DNA of 64,000 bases from Pandoraea sp. (GCA_031291335.1 JARLJF010000020.1:22103-86102); one strand, 5' to 3'. Positions 10,037 through 20,476 are shown, counted from the stretch's first letter. Translations and numbers: made by a program. Notes: a model not told the origin generated them from the letters alone.

Positions 10037-11110
10037 TCAGACCTTGAGCGTGCCCCGCTCGATCTGGTCGCGCTCGAGCGATTCGAACAGCGCCTTGAAG
10101 TTGCCTTCGCCGAAGCCGTCATCGCCCTCACGCTGGATGAACTCGAAGAACACCGGGCCGAGCAGGGTCTTCGAGAAGATCTGCAGCAGCAGACGCGGCT
10201 TGCCGCCTTCGGTCGTACCGTCGAGCAGAATGCCGCGCGCCTTCAGTTCGCCGACCGGCTGGCCGTGACCCGGCAGACGGGTTTCGAGCGCATCGTAGTA
10301 GAAGTCGTTCGGCGCGGTCATGAGGTCAACACCGGCCATTTGCAGGCGGTCGATGACCTCAAGCAGGTTGTCCGTGAGGAACGCAATGTGCTGAATGCCC
10401 TCACCGTTGAAGGCCATCAGGAATTCCTCGATCTGGCCGCTGCCCTTGGCGGATTCCTCGTTCAGGGGAATGCGGATTTTACCATCGGGTGCCGTCATGG
10501 CCTTCGACGTCAGGCCCGTGTATTCGCCCGAGATGTCGAAGTAGCGGATTTCACGGAAGTTGAAGAGCTTCTCGTAGAAGTTGGCCCAGTAAGCCATGCG
10601 GCCGCGATATACGTTGTGCGTCAGGTGATCGATGAGACGCAGGCCGTGACCGACCGGATGACGGTCGACGCCTTCGACGTATTCGAAGTCGATGTCATAG
10701 ATCGACTTGCCTTCTTCGAAACGGTCGATGAGATACAGCGGCGCGCCGCCGATGCCCTTGATCGCGGGCAGGCGCAGCTCCATCGGACCGGTCGAGATCT
10801 CGACCGGTTGAGCGCCGAGTTCCAGTGCGCGGGCGTAAGCCTTGTGCGAGTCCTTCACACGGAACGCCATGCCACAGGCGCTCGGGCCGTGTTCGGCGGC
10901 GAAGTAGGCCGCTTCGCTGTTCGGCTCGCGGTTCACGATGAAGTTGACCTCGCCCTGGCGGTACAGCACTACGTCTTTCGAGCGGTGACGCGCCACGAGC
11001 GTAAAGCCCATCTGCTCGAAAATGGGTTCAAGAACGTTCGGGGTGGGCGACGCGAATTCCACGAATTCGAAGCCCATCAATTGCATCGGGTTGTCAAAGA
11101 GGTCGGCCAT
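10037..11110 (-). CDS. hppD: 4-hydroxyphenylpyruvate dioxygenase
   Basis: [36 protein letters not shown] ... [29 protein letters not shown]. Confidence 0.95.
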   Translation of the reverse strand: MADLFDNPMQLMGFEFVEFASPTPNVLEPIFEQMGFTLVARHRSKDVVLYRQGEVNFIVNREPNSEAAYFAAEHGPSACGMAFRVKDSHKAYARALELGAQPVEISTGPMELRLPAIKGIGGAPLYLIDRFEEGKSIYDIDFEYVEGVDRHPVGHGLRLIDHLTHNVYRGRMAYWANFYEKLFNFREIRYFDISGEYTGLTSKAMTAPDGKIRIPLNEESAKGSGQIEEFLMAFNGEGIQHIAFLTDNLLEVIDRLQMAGVDLMTAPNDFYYDALETRLPGHGQPVGELKARGILLDGTTEGGKPRLLLQIFSKTLLGPVFFEFIQREGDDGFGEGNFKALFESLERDQIERGTLKV

Positions 11111-11415
11111 GATCGTCTCGGCTTGGTGAGGTGATTTGTGAGGTGACTGATTCGTTGGACGCGTGCATCGCCCGGTGGTTGTCATCCGATATAAACCTGT
11201 GGCGCTGGAAGATGCAACAAAATTGTGGTTTGTTGACCGTGTGGTCGGGATATGGTGTCTCGTCCGTTCCATCCGCCGGAACCCTTGCGGTGGCAAGGGC
11301 GTTGCACGTGTTTTCGATGTTTTCCGGGGCTCAGTGTAAGGGCGTCGCCACAAAATAGGATTTCGTAACTGAGATAGGGAAACCCTAGGTTATGCATTAA
11401 TATTTCGTCATTCGA

Positions 11416-11907
11416 ATGCTGTGGGAAATAAAAGTGCATAACATCGAGATCGATCGAATCGACGTCCGGCTGCTGGGGATTTTGCAGTCGAACGGGCGAA
11501 TTTCGAATCTGGAACTGGCCGAGGCGATCAAGCTGTCGCCCGCACAAACGCTGCGACGTCACCGTCGGCTGGAGGAGATGGGGGTGATCAGAGGCTACGA
11601 CACCCGTCTCGACGCGCAACGGCTCGGATTCAGCGTGGTCGCGTTCGTTCACGTGACGATGGAGCGCGGTCACATCCGTGACCTGTCGAACTTCAAGGGT
11701 CTGGTCGCGGAGTTGGCGCAGATTCAGGAATGCTTCTCCGTGACGGGCGATATCGATTACGTGCTCAAGGTCGTCGCCCGAGATCTGAAGGGCTTGTCCG
11801 ATTTTCTGCTCGATACGCTGATGCGCATTCCGGGTGTGAGCGCCGTCAAATCCAGCGTTTGTCTCGACGAGATCAAATGCACGTCGGCCGTGCCGCTCTC
11901 GGCCTGA
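11416..11907 (+). CDS. Lrp/AsnC-family regulator
   Basis: DRIDVRLLGILQSNGRISNLELAEAIKLSPAQTLRRHRRLEEMGVI; C-terminal RAM-like domain; divergent from hppD. Confidence 0.9.
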   Translation: MLWEIKVHNIEIDRIDVRLLGILQSNGRISNLELAEAIKLSPAQTLRRHRRLEEMGVIRGYDTRLDAQRLGFSVVAFVHVTMERGHIRDLSNFKGLVAELAQIQECFSVTGDIDYVLKVVARDLKGLSDFLLDTLMRIPGVSAVKSSVCLDEIKCTSAVPLSA

Positions 11908-11925
11908 CGCTCGCAACGCCGATCC

Positions 11926-12146
11926 GCGGCGAGGCGCAGCCGCCCACGCGAACACGCCGTGAGAGCCACGCGGCCATGGTGAAAGCCCATAGCGCGAAGA
12001 CAGCGCAGAAGATCGTCGTGAGCTGGCTGGCAGATGCCGTCGACACATTCGGGCCGTGCGAAATCGCGGGAAGGATGCCGACTGCAGATGTTCTCGTCGA
12101 TGCCGACGAGGAACACCGTCAGCGCAAGCCACCACACTTGCGCCAT
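11926..12146 (-). pseudogene. Remnant of DHA1-type MFS transporter N-terminus, frameshifted and truncated
   Basis: Minus strand MAQVWWLALTVFLVGIDENIC (12146 to 12084), then after skipping one nt at 12083 VGILPAISHGPNVSTASASQLTTIFCAVFALWAFTMAAWLSRRVRV. Confidence 0.7.
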
Positions 12147-12388
12147 GCGCGGACGTGTGAGAGTGGTTGCGGCGCTCGCGGACGAGGGAAGATGGGATGC
12201 CAAGGTGATCGCCGATGTGCGACGTGTCCCGTACGACACCGGGATCGGCGCCGACGGCAGAGCATGTCGATCCGTCGGGTTTCGAGGCTGACCTTCGGTT
12301 ATCCCATAGGCACACACGATCTCGGGACCTCGTTGCGCGACAATCTGTCCTGCCCATCATGGGAATCTTGCGAGGCTACACATCATGG

Positions 12389-12418
12389 TTGACAGCGCCC
12401 GAAAATCTGTGATCTTAT
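12389..12418 (+). promoter_or_regulatory. Candidate sigma70 promoter for leu leader/leuA
   Basis: TTGACA (12389-12394) - 18 nt - TCTTAT (12413-12418). Confidence 0.55.
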
Positions 12419-12425
12419 GTGGCAC

Positions 12426-12512
12426 ATGATCACCGCGCAATTCTCCCTCTCGCTACGACTACTAGCCCGTTCCACCGGGCTTGGTCCGTTGCTGCGCGCG
12501 TGCATCGTCTGA
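12426..12512 (+). CDS. leu leader peptide MITAQFSLSLRLLARSTGLGPLLRACIV
   Basis: 28 codons with 7 Leu, including three rare CTA; followed by an intrinsic terminator and leuA. Confidence 0.7.
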   Translation: MITAQFSLSLRLLARSTGLGPLLRACIV

Positions 12513-12551
12513 ATTCCTCACTGAAGCACCGCTGATTTTCCCCAGTTACGC

Positions 12552-12595
12552 CGACCTGAGCCCCGGTTCCTCCAACCGGCGGTCGTAGCTTTTTT
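12552..12595 (+). terminator. Attenuator terminator upstream of leuA
   Basis: CGACC...CCGGTT cctcc AACCGG c GGTCG tagc TTTTTT. Confidence 0.75.
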
Positions 12596-12646
12596 GCGTT
12601 CATGCGTCGTCCGGTTGACACTTTTGCCGACAATCGAGACAACGCC

Positions 12647-14359
12647 ATGCTGAAGAACCCCGCCACGAAGTACCGCCCGTTCACTCCGGTCAATATTCCG
12701 GACCGACAGTGGCCGAACCGCACCATCACGCGTGCACCGATCTGGATGAGTACCGATCTGCGTGACGGCAACCAGGCGCTGTTCGAGCCGATGGATGCCC
12801 AGCGCAAGATGCGCATGTTCAAGACGCTCGTCGCCATCGGTTTCAAGGAAATCGAAGTGGCGTTCCCGTCAGCGTCCGACACCGATTTCAACTTCGTGCG
12901 TGAGTTGATCGAAGGCGGTCACATTCCCGACGACGTCACCATCGAAGTGCTCACGCAAGCCCGCGACGACCTCATCGAGCGTACGTTCGAGGCCCTCAAG
13001 GGCGTGCCGCGTGCCATCGTTCACCTCTACAACGCCACCGCCCCCGAATTCCGACGCATCGTTTTCAATCTCGACCAGCCGGGCGTGAAGGCGCTCGCCG
13101 TCGGGGCCGCCACGACGATCAAACGCTGTGCCGACGCTGCACCGGACACGCAATGGACGTTGCAATACAGTCCCGAGACGTTCACCGGCACCGAACTCGA
13201 ATTCGCGAAGGAAGTTTGCGATGCCGTGTTCGACGTATGGCAGCCGACGCCGGAGCGCAAGTCCATCGTCAACTTGCCGGCCACGGTAGAAATCGGTACG
13301 CCGAACTTCTACGCCGACCAGATCGAGTGGATGCACCGCAATCTCGCTCGCCGTGATTCGCTGATCCTCTCGGTTCACCCGCACAACGATCGCGGCACGG
13401 CCGTGGCCGCGGCCGAACTGGCCGTGATGGCCGGTGCCGATCGCATTGAAGGTTGCCTCTTCGGTAACGGTGAGCGCACCGGTAACGTCGATCTCGTCAC
13501 GCTCGCGCTGAATTTGTACACGCAGGGTGTCGACCCGGGCCTCGACTTCTCGAACATCAACGAAGTGGCCCGCACCTCGGAAGAGTGCACGCAGTTGCCC
13601 GTGCATCCGCGTCACCCGTATGTCGGCGATCTGGTCTTCACCGCGTTTTCGGGCTCGCACCAGGACGCCATCAAGAAGGGCTTCGCCGTGCAGCAGCCGG
13701 ACACGTTCTGGGAACTGCCGTACTTGCCTATCGATCCGAGCGATCTCGGTCGCACGTACGACTCGATCATTCGCGTGAATAGCCAGTCGGGCAAGGGGGG
13801 GATTGCCTACTTGCTGGAGCAGGCATATGGCGTGCAGATGCCGCGTCGTCTGCAAGTGGATTTCAGCTCGGCCGTGCAGCGCCACACCGACGAGACCGGC
13901 GCAGAAATCACGGCGCCGCAGATCTGGCAACTGTTCCAGAAGGAATACGTGGAGTCCGGCGAGCCGGTCGCCTACATCGGTCACACGCTCTCTGAGCGCG
14001 ACGGCCGTCAGCACATCACGGTGACTGTCGACATTCAAGGTCAGCGCACCACGGTGTCGGGCACCGGTAACGGTCCGCTCGACGCGCTGATGCACGCCAT
14101 GCGCACGCCGGTGCGTGTGCAGCACTACGAGGAGCGTGCGCTCACGCAAGGGGCTGATGCTCGCGCCATCGCCATTGCAGAAATGGCAGGCGAAACCATC
14201 GTGGGCAGCGCGTTCGGCGTGGGCATCGATGCGAATCTGACGACGGCGTCGATTCGCGCGGTTATCAGCGGCATCAACCGTGCTTATGCCCGCAGCGAAG
14301 CGGATGCACAGGCCACGTTCTTCGATGCCGTGATGCGCGACGTCGCCAAGGCCGTCTGA
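12647..14359 (+). CDS. leuA: 2-isopropylmalate synthase
   Basis: [71 protein letters not shown]. Confidence 0.96.
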   Translation: MLKNPATKYRPFTPVNIPDRQWPNRTITRAPIWMSTDLRDGNQALFEPMDAQRKMRMFKTLVAIGFKEIEVAFPSASDTDFNFVRELIEGGHIPDDVTIEVLTQARDDLIERTFEALKGVPRAIVHLYNATAPEFRRIVFNLDQPGVKALAVGAATTIKRCADAAPDTQWTLQYSPETFTGTELEFAKEVCDAVFDVWQPTPERKSIVNLPATVEIGTPNFYADQIEWMHRNLARRDSLILSVHPHNDRGTAVAAAELAVMAGADRIEGCLFGNGERTGNVDLVTLALNLYTQGVDPGLDFSNINEVARTSEECTQLPVHPRHPYVGDLVFTAFSGSHQDAIKKGFAVQQPDTFWELPYLPIDPSDLGRTYDSIIRVNSQSGKGGIAYLLEQAYGVQMPRRLQVDFSSAVQRHTDETGAEITAPQIWQLFQKEYVESGEPVAYIGHTLSERDGRQHITVTVDIQGQRTTVSGTGNGPLDALMHAMRTPVRVQHYEERALTQGADARAIAIAEMAGETIVGSAFGVGIDANLTTASIRAVISGINRAYARSEADAQATFFDAVMRDVAKAV

Positions 14360-14521
14360 ACGGTTATCCGAACAACAAGCAGGACGGAAGGAAAGCAGGA
14401 GACACAGGGCAGACGAGTCCCGCGCGACACTGATCGTGCGCACGGGACCCCGGTGCGGCGTAGCGAGACTTACCCAGTCCCGCGCGCGCCCCGGCCCGAA
14501 AACATCAGCGGGGTAGTGGGA

Positions 14522-15724
14522 TTACACCGCTTCGATGGCGATAGCGATGCCTTGGCCGACCCCAATGCACATCGTACACAGCGCAAAGCGACCACCAGAA
14601 CGCTTGAGTTGATACATCGCCGTCGTGACCAGACGTGCGCCGCTCATGCCGAGCGGATGGCCCAGCGCAATGGCGCCACCGTTCGGATTGACGCGCAGGT
14701 CGTCGTCGGCCACGCCGAGCTGGCGCAGCACGGCCAGGCCCTGGCTCGCAAACGCCTCGTTGAGTTCGATGACGTCGAACTGATCGAGCGACATACCGAG
14801 CCGCGCGAGCAGTTTTTTCGTTGCGGGAGCCGGACCGATGCCCATGATGCGCGGTGCCACCCCTGCCGTCGCCATGCCCAGGATCCGGGCTCGCGGCGTC
14901 AGGCCAAAGCGCGCCGCACTCGCCTCGTCTGCTAACAGCAGAGCGCAGGCGCCGTCGTTGACGCCAGAAGCGTTACCGGCGGTCACGGTCCCGTCAGGGC
15001 GTACCACGCCCTTGAGTCTGGCAAGCGCTTCCATGCTCGTCGCACGCGGGTGTTCGTCGCGATCCACAATGATCGCTTCGCCTTTCTTCTGGGCGATGGA
15101 CACCGGCGTGATTTCCTCGGCAAGCGTGCCGTTCGCCTGAGCGCGCGCTGCCTTCTCTTGCGAGCGCACCGCAAAGCGATCCTGATCTTCACGGCTGATG
15201 CCGAACTCGGTCGCGACGTTCTCGCCCGTCTCGGGCATCGAATCCACACCGTACTGCGCCTTCATCAACGGATTGACGAAACGCCAGCCGATGGTCGTAT
15301 CGTAAATCTCGGCCTGACGCGAAAACGCGCTCGCCGCCTTGCCCATCACGAACGGGGCACGGCTCATGCTCTCCACGCCACCTGCAATCATCAGACCGGC
15401 TTCGCCCGCCTTGATGGCGCGTGCGGCCGTGCCGATGGCGTCCATCCCCGAACCGCACAGGCGGTTGAGAGTCGCGCCCGGCACCTCTTGCGGCAGCCCC
15501 GCCAGCAGCGACGACATGCGCGCCACGTTGCGGTTGTCTTCGCCGGCTTGGTTGGCGCAGCCGAAGATCACGTCATCCACTTGTGTCCAGTCGACGCTGC
15601 CGTTGCGCGCCATGAGCGCCTTGAGGGGGATGGCGCCGAGGTCGTCGGCACGCACGGAGGACAGCGCGCCGCCGTAGCGACCGATCGGGGTGCGAATCGC
15701 GTCGCAGATAAAGACTTCACTCAT
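14522..15724 (-). CDS. pcaF: 3-oxoadipyl-CoA thiolase
   Basis: MSEVFICDAIRTPIGRYGGALSSVRADDLGAIPL; LNRLCGSGMDAIGTA; CTMCIGVGQGIAIAIE. Confidence 0.92.
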   Translation of the reverse strand: MSEVFICDAIRTPIGRYGGALSSVRADDLGAIPLKALMARNGSVDWTQVDDVIFGCANQAGEDNRNVARMSSLLAGLPQEVPGATLNRLCGSGMDAIGTAARAIKAGEAGLMIAGGVESMSRAPFVMGKAASAFSRQAEIYDTTIGWRFVNPLMKAQYGVDSMPETGENVATEFGISREDQDRFAVRSQEKAARAQANGTLAEEITPVSIAQKKGEAIIVDRDEHPRATSMEALARLKGVVRPDGTVTAGNASGVNDGACALLLADEASAARFGLTPRARILGMATAGVAPRIMGIGPAPATKKLLARLGMSLDQFDVIELNEAFASQGLAVLRQLGVADDDLRVNPNGGAIALGHPLGMSGARLVTTAMYQLKRSGGRFALCTMCIGVGQGIAIAIEAV

Positions 15725-15794
15725 TTGTCTACCTCACAATGAAAATCGCCGGGTCACATCAGGTGATGTCCCGGCGATGGTGTCGTGCGATGGG

Positions 15795-16445
15795 TCAGGT
15801 AACCGCCGGTGACGGCAGCAGCGTCACGCCGGTCAGACGTTGTAGTTCGTCGAACGAGAGACCGTCGACGATGTCGATCACGCGCAGACCTTCAGGGGTG
15901 ACATCGAGCACTGCCAGATCGGTGTAGATGCGGGTGACGCAACCGACACCGGTGAGCGGATACGTGCATTGCTCGACGATCTTGCTCTCGCCCTGCTTGG
16001 TCTGGTGTTCCATCATCACGAACACCTGCTTGGCGCCGCTCGCGAGGTCCATCGCGCCGCCTACGGCCGGGATCGCGTCGGGGGCGCCGGTATGCCAGTT
16101 GGCGAGGTCGCCCGTCGTCGAGACCTGGAACGCACCGAGTACGCAGAAGTCGAGGTGGCCGCCGCGCATCATCGCGAACGAATCGGCGTGGTGGAAGAAG
16201 GCGCCGCCCGGTTTGAGCGTGACGGGTTGCTTGCCGGCGTTGATGAGGTCTTCGTCCTCTTCGCCCTTTGCGGGGGCCGGGCCCATGCCAATCACGCCGT
16301 TCTCGCTCTGGAGAATGATCTCCTTCTCGGCGGGCAGGTGATTGGCCACGGCGGTCGGCAGGCCGATACCGAGGTTCACATAAGCGCCGTCCGGAATGTC
16401 CTGGGCGACGCGGGCGGCCATCTGGTCGCGGGTCAGTCGGTTCAT
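15795..16445 (-). CDS. pcaJ: 3-oxoadipate CoA-transferase subunit B
   Basis: IPDGAYVNLGIGLPTAVANHLP; ENGVIGMGP motif. Confidence 0.92.
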   Translation of the reverse strand: MNRLTRDQMAARVAQDIPDGAYVNLGIGLPTAVANHLPAEKEIILQSENGVIGMGPAPAKGEEDEDLINAGKQPVTLKPGGAFFHHADSFAMMRGGHLDFCVLGAFQVSTTGDLANWHTGAPDAIPAVGGAMDLASGAKQVFVMMEHQTKQGESKIVEQCTYPLTGVGCVTRIYTDLAVLDVTPEGLRVIDIVDGLSFDELQRLTGVTLLPSPAVT

Positions 16446-16470
16446 ATCGTGCTCCGAAATCAGATGGGGA

Positions 16471-17148
16471 TCAGGCGTGCGCGGTGCCGGGCACCGCGAC
16501 GACGCGCTGAACGAAGATGCCGGGTGTGACCACGGCTTCCGGATCGAGGTCGCCCAGTTCGACGACTTCGCCTACCTGAACGATGGCGCACTTTGCCGCC
16601 GTAGCCATGATCGGGCCGAAGTTGCGGGCGGTCTTGCGATACACGAGGTTGCCCCAGCGGTCGCCTTTGAGTGCCTTGATGAGCGCGAAGTCGGCGTGGA
16701 TCGGCAGTTCGAAGACATAGGACTTGCCGTCGATCACGCGCGTTTCCTTGCCCTCGGCGAGCAGCGTGCCGTAGCCGGTCGGCGTGAAGAAACCGCCGAT
16801 GCCTGCACCAGCAGCACGAATGCGCTCGGCGAGATTGCCCTGAGGCACCAGTTCCAGCTCGATCTTGCCCGCACGATAGAGCGCGTCGAACACCTGCGAG
16901 TCGGTCTGTCGCGGGAACGAGCAAATGATCTTGCGTACGCGCCCGGCTTTGAGCAGCGCGGCGAGGCCCGTCTCACCGTTACCGGCGTTGTTGTTGACGA
17001 TGGTCAGATCGCGCGCGCCCTGGTCGATCAGGGCGTCGATAAGCGCCGAGGGCATCCCGGCGTTGCCGAAGCCGCCAATCATGATCGTCGCGCCGTCGTG
17101 AACGTCGGCGACCGCGCTGGCGAGCGAGTCGTAAATCTTGTTGATCAC
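16471..17148 (-). CDS. pcaI: 3-oxoadipate CoA-transferase subunit A
   Basis: DGATIMIGGFGNAGMPSALIDALIDQGARDLTIVNNNAGNGETGLAAL. Confidence 0.92.
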   Translation of the reverse strand: MINKIYDSLASAVADVHDGATIMIGGFGNAGMPSALIDALIDQGARDLTIVNNNAGNGETGLAALLKAGRVRKIICSFPRQTDSQVFDALYRAGKIELELVPQGNLAERIRAAGAGIGGFFTPTGYGTLLAEGKETRVIDGKSYVFELPIHADFALIKALKGDRWGNLVYRKTARNFGPIMATAAKCAIVQVGEVVELGDLDPEAVVTPGIFVQRVVAVPGTAHA

Positions 17149-17257
17149 ACGTGCCTCCTGGGCAGTTCCATCGGGCTGACGGGCTTGCGCCCCTTCGCCC
17201 CGGTTGGGTGTCTCCCGGCGATGGCCTCTTGTCCAGTGGCCTCGTCTGGTTCACAAT

Positions 17258-17291
17258 GTTCTTATAGCGAACAAATATTCGCTATAAGAAC
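17258..17291. promoter_or_regulatory. Perfect 34-bp dyad upstream of pcaI, probable IclR-family operator
   Basis: GTTCTTATAGCGAA-CAAATA-TTCGCTATAAGAAC. Confidence 0.65.
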
Positions 17292-17464
17292 AGCGTAAGC
17301 CTTCCGGTGTCGGGCGTCAAGCGAGGGTCTGCCTGGCCGTCGGGCCACCCCGGAGTGCGGGACGTCATGAGATCGCGTGTGCCGCACGGTGGAACCGGCG
17401 GCGCAAATCCATTACGCTTGCCGTTCACGCGAAGACAGCCATTACCCACATTTCCCACACCTAC

Positions 17465-18265
17465 ATGACACTTGTGCCGAACGACGCTACCGAACCGACC
17501 GACAAGAAACCGGGTGACTCCTATGTGCAGTCGTTCGCGCGCGGGTTGGCGGTCGTGAAGGCGTTCAACGCAGCGCGTCCGGCGCAAACGCTCTCGGAAG
17601 TCGCGCAGGCCTCTGGCCTGACCCGTGCCGGCGCCCGCCGCATTTTGCTCACGCTCGAGGCGCTGGGCTACGTACGAAGCGAGGGGCGGCTGTTCCGGCT
17701 CACGCCGAGAATTCTCGACCTCGGCTTTTCCTATCTGACGTCAATGCCGCTGTGGAACCTCGCCGAGCCGTTCATGGAAGCGCTCGTGCAGCAGGTGCAG
17801 GAGAGCAGCTCCGCGTCGGTGCTCGATGGCGACGACATCGTCTACGTGCTGCGCGTGCCCGTGCGCAAGGTCATGTCGATCAACCTGTCGATCGGCAGCC
17901 GTTTGCCGGCGTGGTGCACATCGATGGGACGCGTGATGCTCTCGGCGTTGCCTGACGACGAACTCGACGCCGCATTGCGTCGCGCTGACATTCGTCAACA
18001 CACGCGTCGCACGGTGACTGACATCGATGCGCTGCGCGAGCGGATTCTTGGCGTGCGCGCCAAGGGATGGGCGCTGGTCGATCAGGAGTTGGAGGAGGGG
18101 CTGATTTCGATTGCCGCGCCGATTCGCAATCGGTCGGGGCAGGTGATCGCGGCGCTGAACGTCAGCGGTCAGGCGAACCGGACGTCGGCGGCCGACATGG
18201 AAACGAAGTTCCTCGCGCCGCTTCAGCAGGCGGCACAGAAGATTTCACAGATGGTCGTGGTGTAA
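17465..18265 (+). CDS. pcaR: IclR-family regulator (PcaR/PcaU type)
   Basis: YVQSFARGLAVVKAFNAARPAQTLSEVAQASGLTRAGARRILLTLEALGYV; adjacent to pcaIJF. Confidence 0.85.
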   Translation: MTLVPNDATEPTDKKPGDSYVQSFARGLAVVKAFNAARPAQTLSEVAQASGLTRAGARRILLTLEALGYVRSEGRLFRLTPRILDLGFSYLTSMPLWNLAEPFMEALVQQVQESSSASVLDGDDIVYVLRVPVRKVMSINLSIGSRLPAWCTSMGRVMLSALPDDELDAALRRADIRQHTRRTVTDIDALRERILGVRAKGWALVDQELEEGLISIAAPIRNRSGQVIAALNVSGQANRTSAADMETKFLAPLQQAAQKISQMVVV

Positions 18266-18307
18266 CGTCTGCACGCGCAACGAAACACGTCGCACAAGGA
18301 CAGCGGG

Positions 18308-18334
18308 GCGCCCGATAACCGGGCGCCCCGCATT
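18308..18334. terminator. Strong GC-rich stem-loop downstream of pcaR
   Basis: GGGGCGCCCG ataa CCGGGCGCCCC (approximate boundaries); no clear T-run. Confidence 0.4.
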
Positions 18335-18390
18335 CGTTTGGAAGCTGGTTTTGATACGTGAGGGCTGAAGGCTGCCGGCAGATCAGTCGA

Positions 18391-18600
18391 TCAGCGCGCC
18401 GTGTTGCCGAGCGCGCCCGCGCGTGCCAGACGAAGCGCCGAGAGCAGCGTCTCGTGATCGCCGATCTGGTTGGCGAGCAACAGAATCAGTTGCGCGTTCG
18501 CGGCCTGACTCTGCGTATCGTCGAGATCGCGGTGCATGTCGATCAGGGCTTCGTAGAAATCATCCGGACGCGTCAGACGCGGTTGTGTGTCGAGTGCCAT
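18391..18600 (-). CDS. Small DUF2783-like protein
   Basis: MALDTQPRLTRPDDFYEALIDMHRDLDDTQSQAANAQLILLLANQIGDHETLLSALRLAR; downstream of FAD monooxygenase. Confidence 0.7.
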   Translation of the reverse strand: MALDTQPRLTRPDDFYEALIDMHRDLDDTQSQAANAQLILLLANQIGDHETLLSALRLARAGALGNTAR

Positions 18601-18665
18601 GAAGTGTCTCCTTCCTGCGAAATCGGTGTGATCTGAGCGTGGATCGATGCGACTGGCCCGCGTGC

Positions 18666-20400
18666 TTAGGCCGCGCATTGCATCGGCGCGACTTCCGGTG
18701 CCGTGCGACCCAGGGCGCGCTCGCGCGCGGCGGCAATCGCAGCGGCGTCGACGGTGCGCCACCGTGCACACACATGCTGATCCGGACGAATCAGATACAC
18801 CGTGCCCGGCGCGGCGTCGTACCGTTGGGCGGTCAGACCTTGCGCGTCATGCCAGACGCTGTGGTCGTTGTGCGTATCCTGTGCGGCTTCGGCATCCGGC
18901 GTGACGAACACCGGCATCACCGGCACGTCGTCGTTCGCCAGCGCATCGAGGGCCGCGAGCGATGCCGCATCGAGTGAACCCGGCGCACCGAAAACGAGCG
19001 CGACGAAGCGTCCGCCCAGACGCGGCAGCAGCCAGCCGTCCTGCCCATGACGCGTGAGCGGTGCGTCTACGCAGGCGGCGCCCGGCACCATGCGGCCGTT
19101 GAACGAATCGCACTCGGTGGTGTTGAGTGACGACTCGTGCAGCACGGCGGGCACCGACAGTCGTCCGCTATTGACCAACTGACGTGCAAACGCGTGATCG
19201 CGCGCGAGCGTCAGCACGGCATCGCGGAAGACCCGTGAGACGGGACTCTTCGGCGTGATGAAATCGGTGGAACGCGTTGAATTACGGATGTTCTCGTCGG
19301 CGGCGAATTCGCGCTCACGCGCATAGGTATCGAGCAGCGTATCCGGCGCATGACCGGCGAGCACCAGCGCGAGTTTCCACGCGAGGTTCTCGGCATCCTG
19401 CACGCCGCTGTTCGCGCCGCGTGCGCCGAACGGCGACACACCATGCGCGGAGTCTCCGGCGAACAGCACGTGGCCGTGACGGAAGTCGTCCATGCGCAGG
19501 CAGGAGAACGTGTAGACGCTGACCCATTCGAGCGTGAATTTGGCATCCGGTCCGAGCAACGCCTGCACGCGCGGGATGACGCGCTCGGGTGTCCTCTCGA
19601 ACGCCGGATCGGCGTCCCATCCCAGTTGGAAGTCGATGCGCCACACGTCGTCCGGTTGTCGGTGCAGCAGCACCGACTGATTCGGATGGAACGGTGGATC
19701 GAACCAGAACCAGCGCTCCGCAGGGAAGTCCGCGGTCATCTTGACGTCGGCGATCAGGAAGCGATCCTTGAACGTGCGTCCGTGGCTGTCGACACCGATG
19801 AGGTTGCGCACGGGACTGCGCGAACCGTCGGCGGCCACGACATAGCGAGCGCGCGTCTGATATTCGCCATCGGGTGTCTCGACTGTGAGCGTTACGCTCG
19901 CATCGGGCGCGCCGGGCGTGCCTTGCTGCGTGAGTCCGACGACCTTGCTCTTCCAGCGGATCTCGATGTTCGGCAGTTCGCGTGCGCGCTCGAACAGATA
20001 GCCTTCGACGTAATACTGCTGAAGATTGATGAACGCGGGACGATGGTGCCCTGCCTCGGGCAGCAGGTCGAAGTTATAGACCTCCTGATCGCGCAGGAAC
20101 ACGCGACCGACGTTCCAGCGCACGCCTTTTTGCACCATGCGCTCACCGCAGCCGAGACGGTCGAAAATATCTAGCGTGCGCTTGGCGAAGCAGATGGCGC
20201 GCGAGCCGGTCGAGAGGGTGCAGTCGTCATCGAGAACGATCACGGGCACGCCTTGCTGCGCGAGATTGATGGCGGTCGCCAGTCCTACCGGACCTGCGCC
20301 GACCACGATGACCGGATGCGTCTCAGGCGCGACGCCGCCGGATTGTTCCGCGCACGGCTGGTAATCGAACGTCAGGCGCTGGTAATCGATGCTGCTCATG
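18666..20400 (-). CDS. FAD-dependent aromatic monooxygenase (PHBH/MhpA-like)
   Basis: VIVVGAGPVGLATAINLAQQGVPVIVLDDD; GDSAHGVSPFGARGANSGVQDAENLAWKLALV. Confidence 0.88.
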
Positions 20401-20476
20401 CAATGTCTCCATCGTCGGCCCCTCACCGGCGCACACGCGCCGGCGGGTTCCGCTTTTTTACTTTTGCTTGTTGAAC

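Noticed and set aside
11730-12392. Plus-strand 220-aa ORF spanning the lrp end and the lrp-leuA gap
   Set aside because: Out of frame with lrp, no domain; the region is better explained by a minus-strand MFS remnant and the leu leader.
12869-14443. 524-aa ORF antisense to leuA
   Set aside because: Shadow ORF; no recognisable domain, and the sense-strand leuA explains the coding bias.
14522-18265. pcaF-pcaJ-pcaI-pcaR as a novel cluster
   Set aside because: This is a standard beta-ketoadipate pathway arrangement; only its operator dyad is worth noting.
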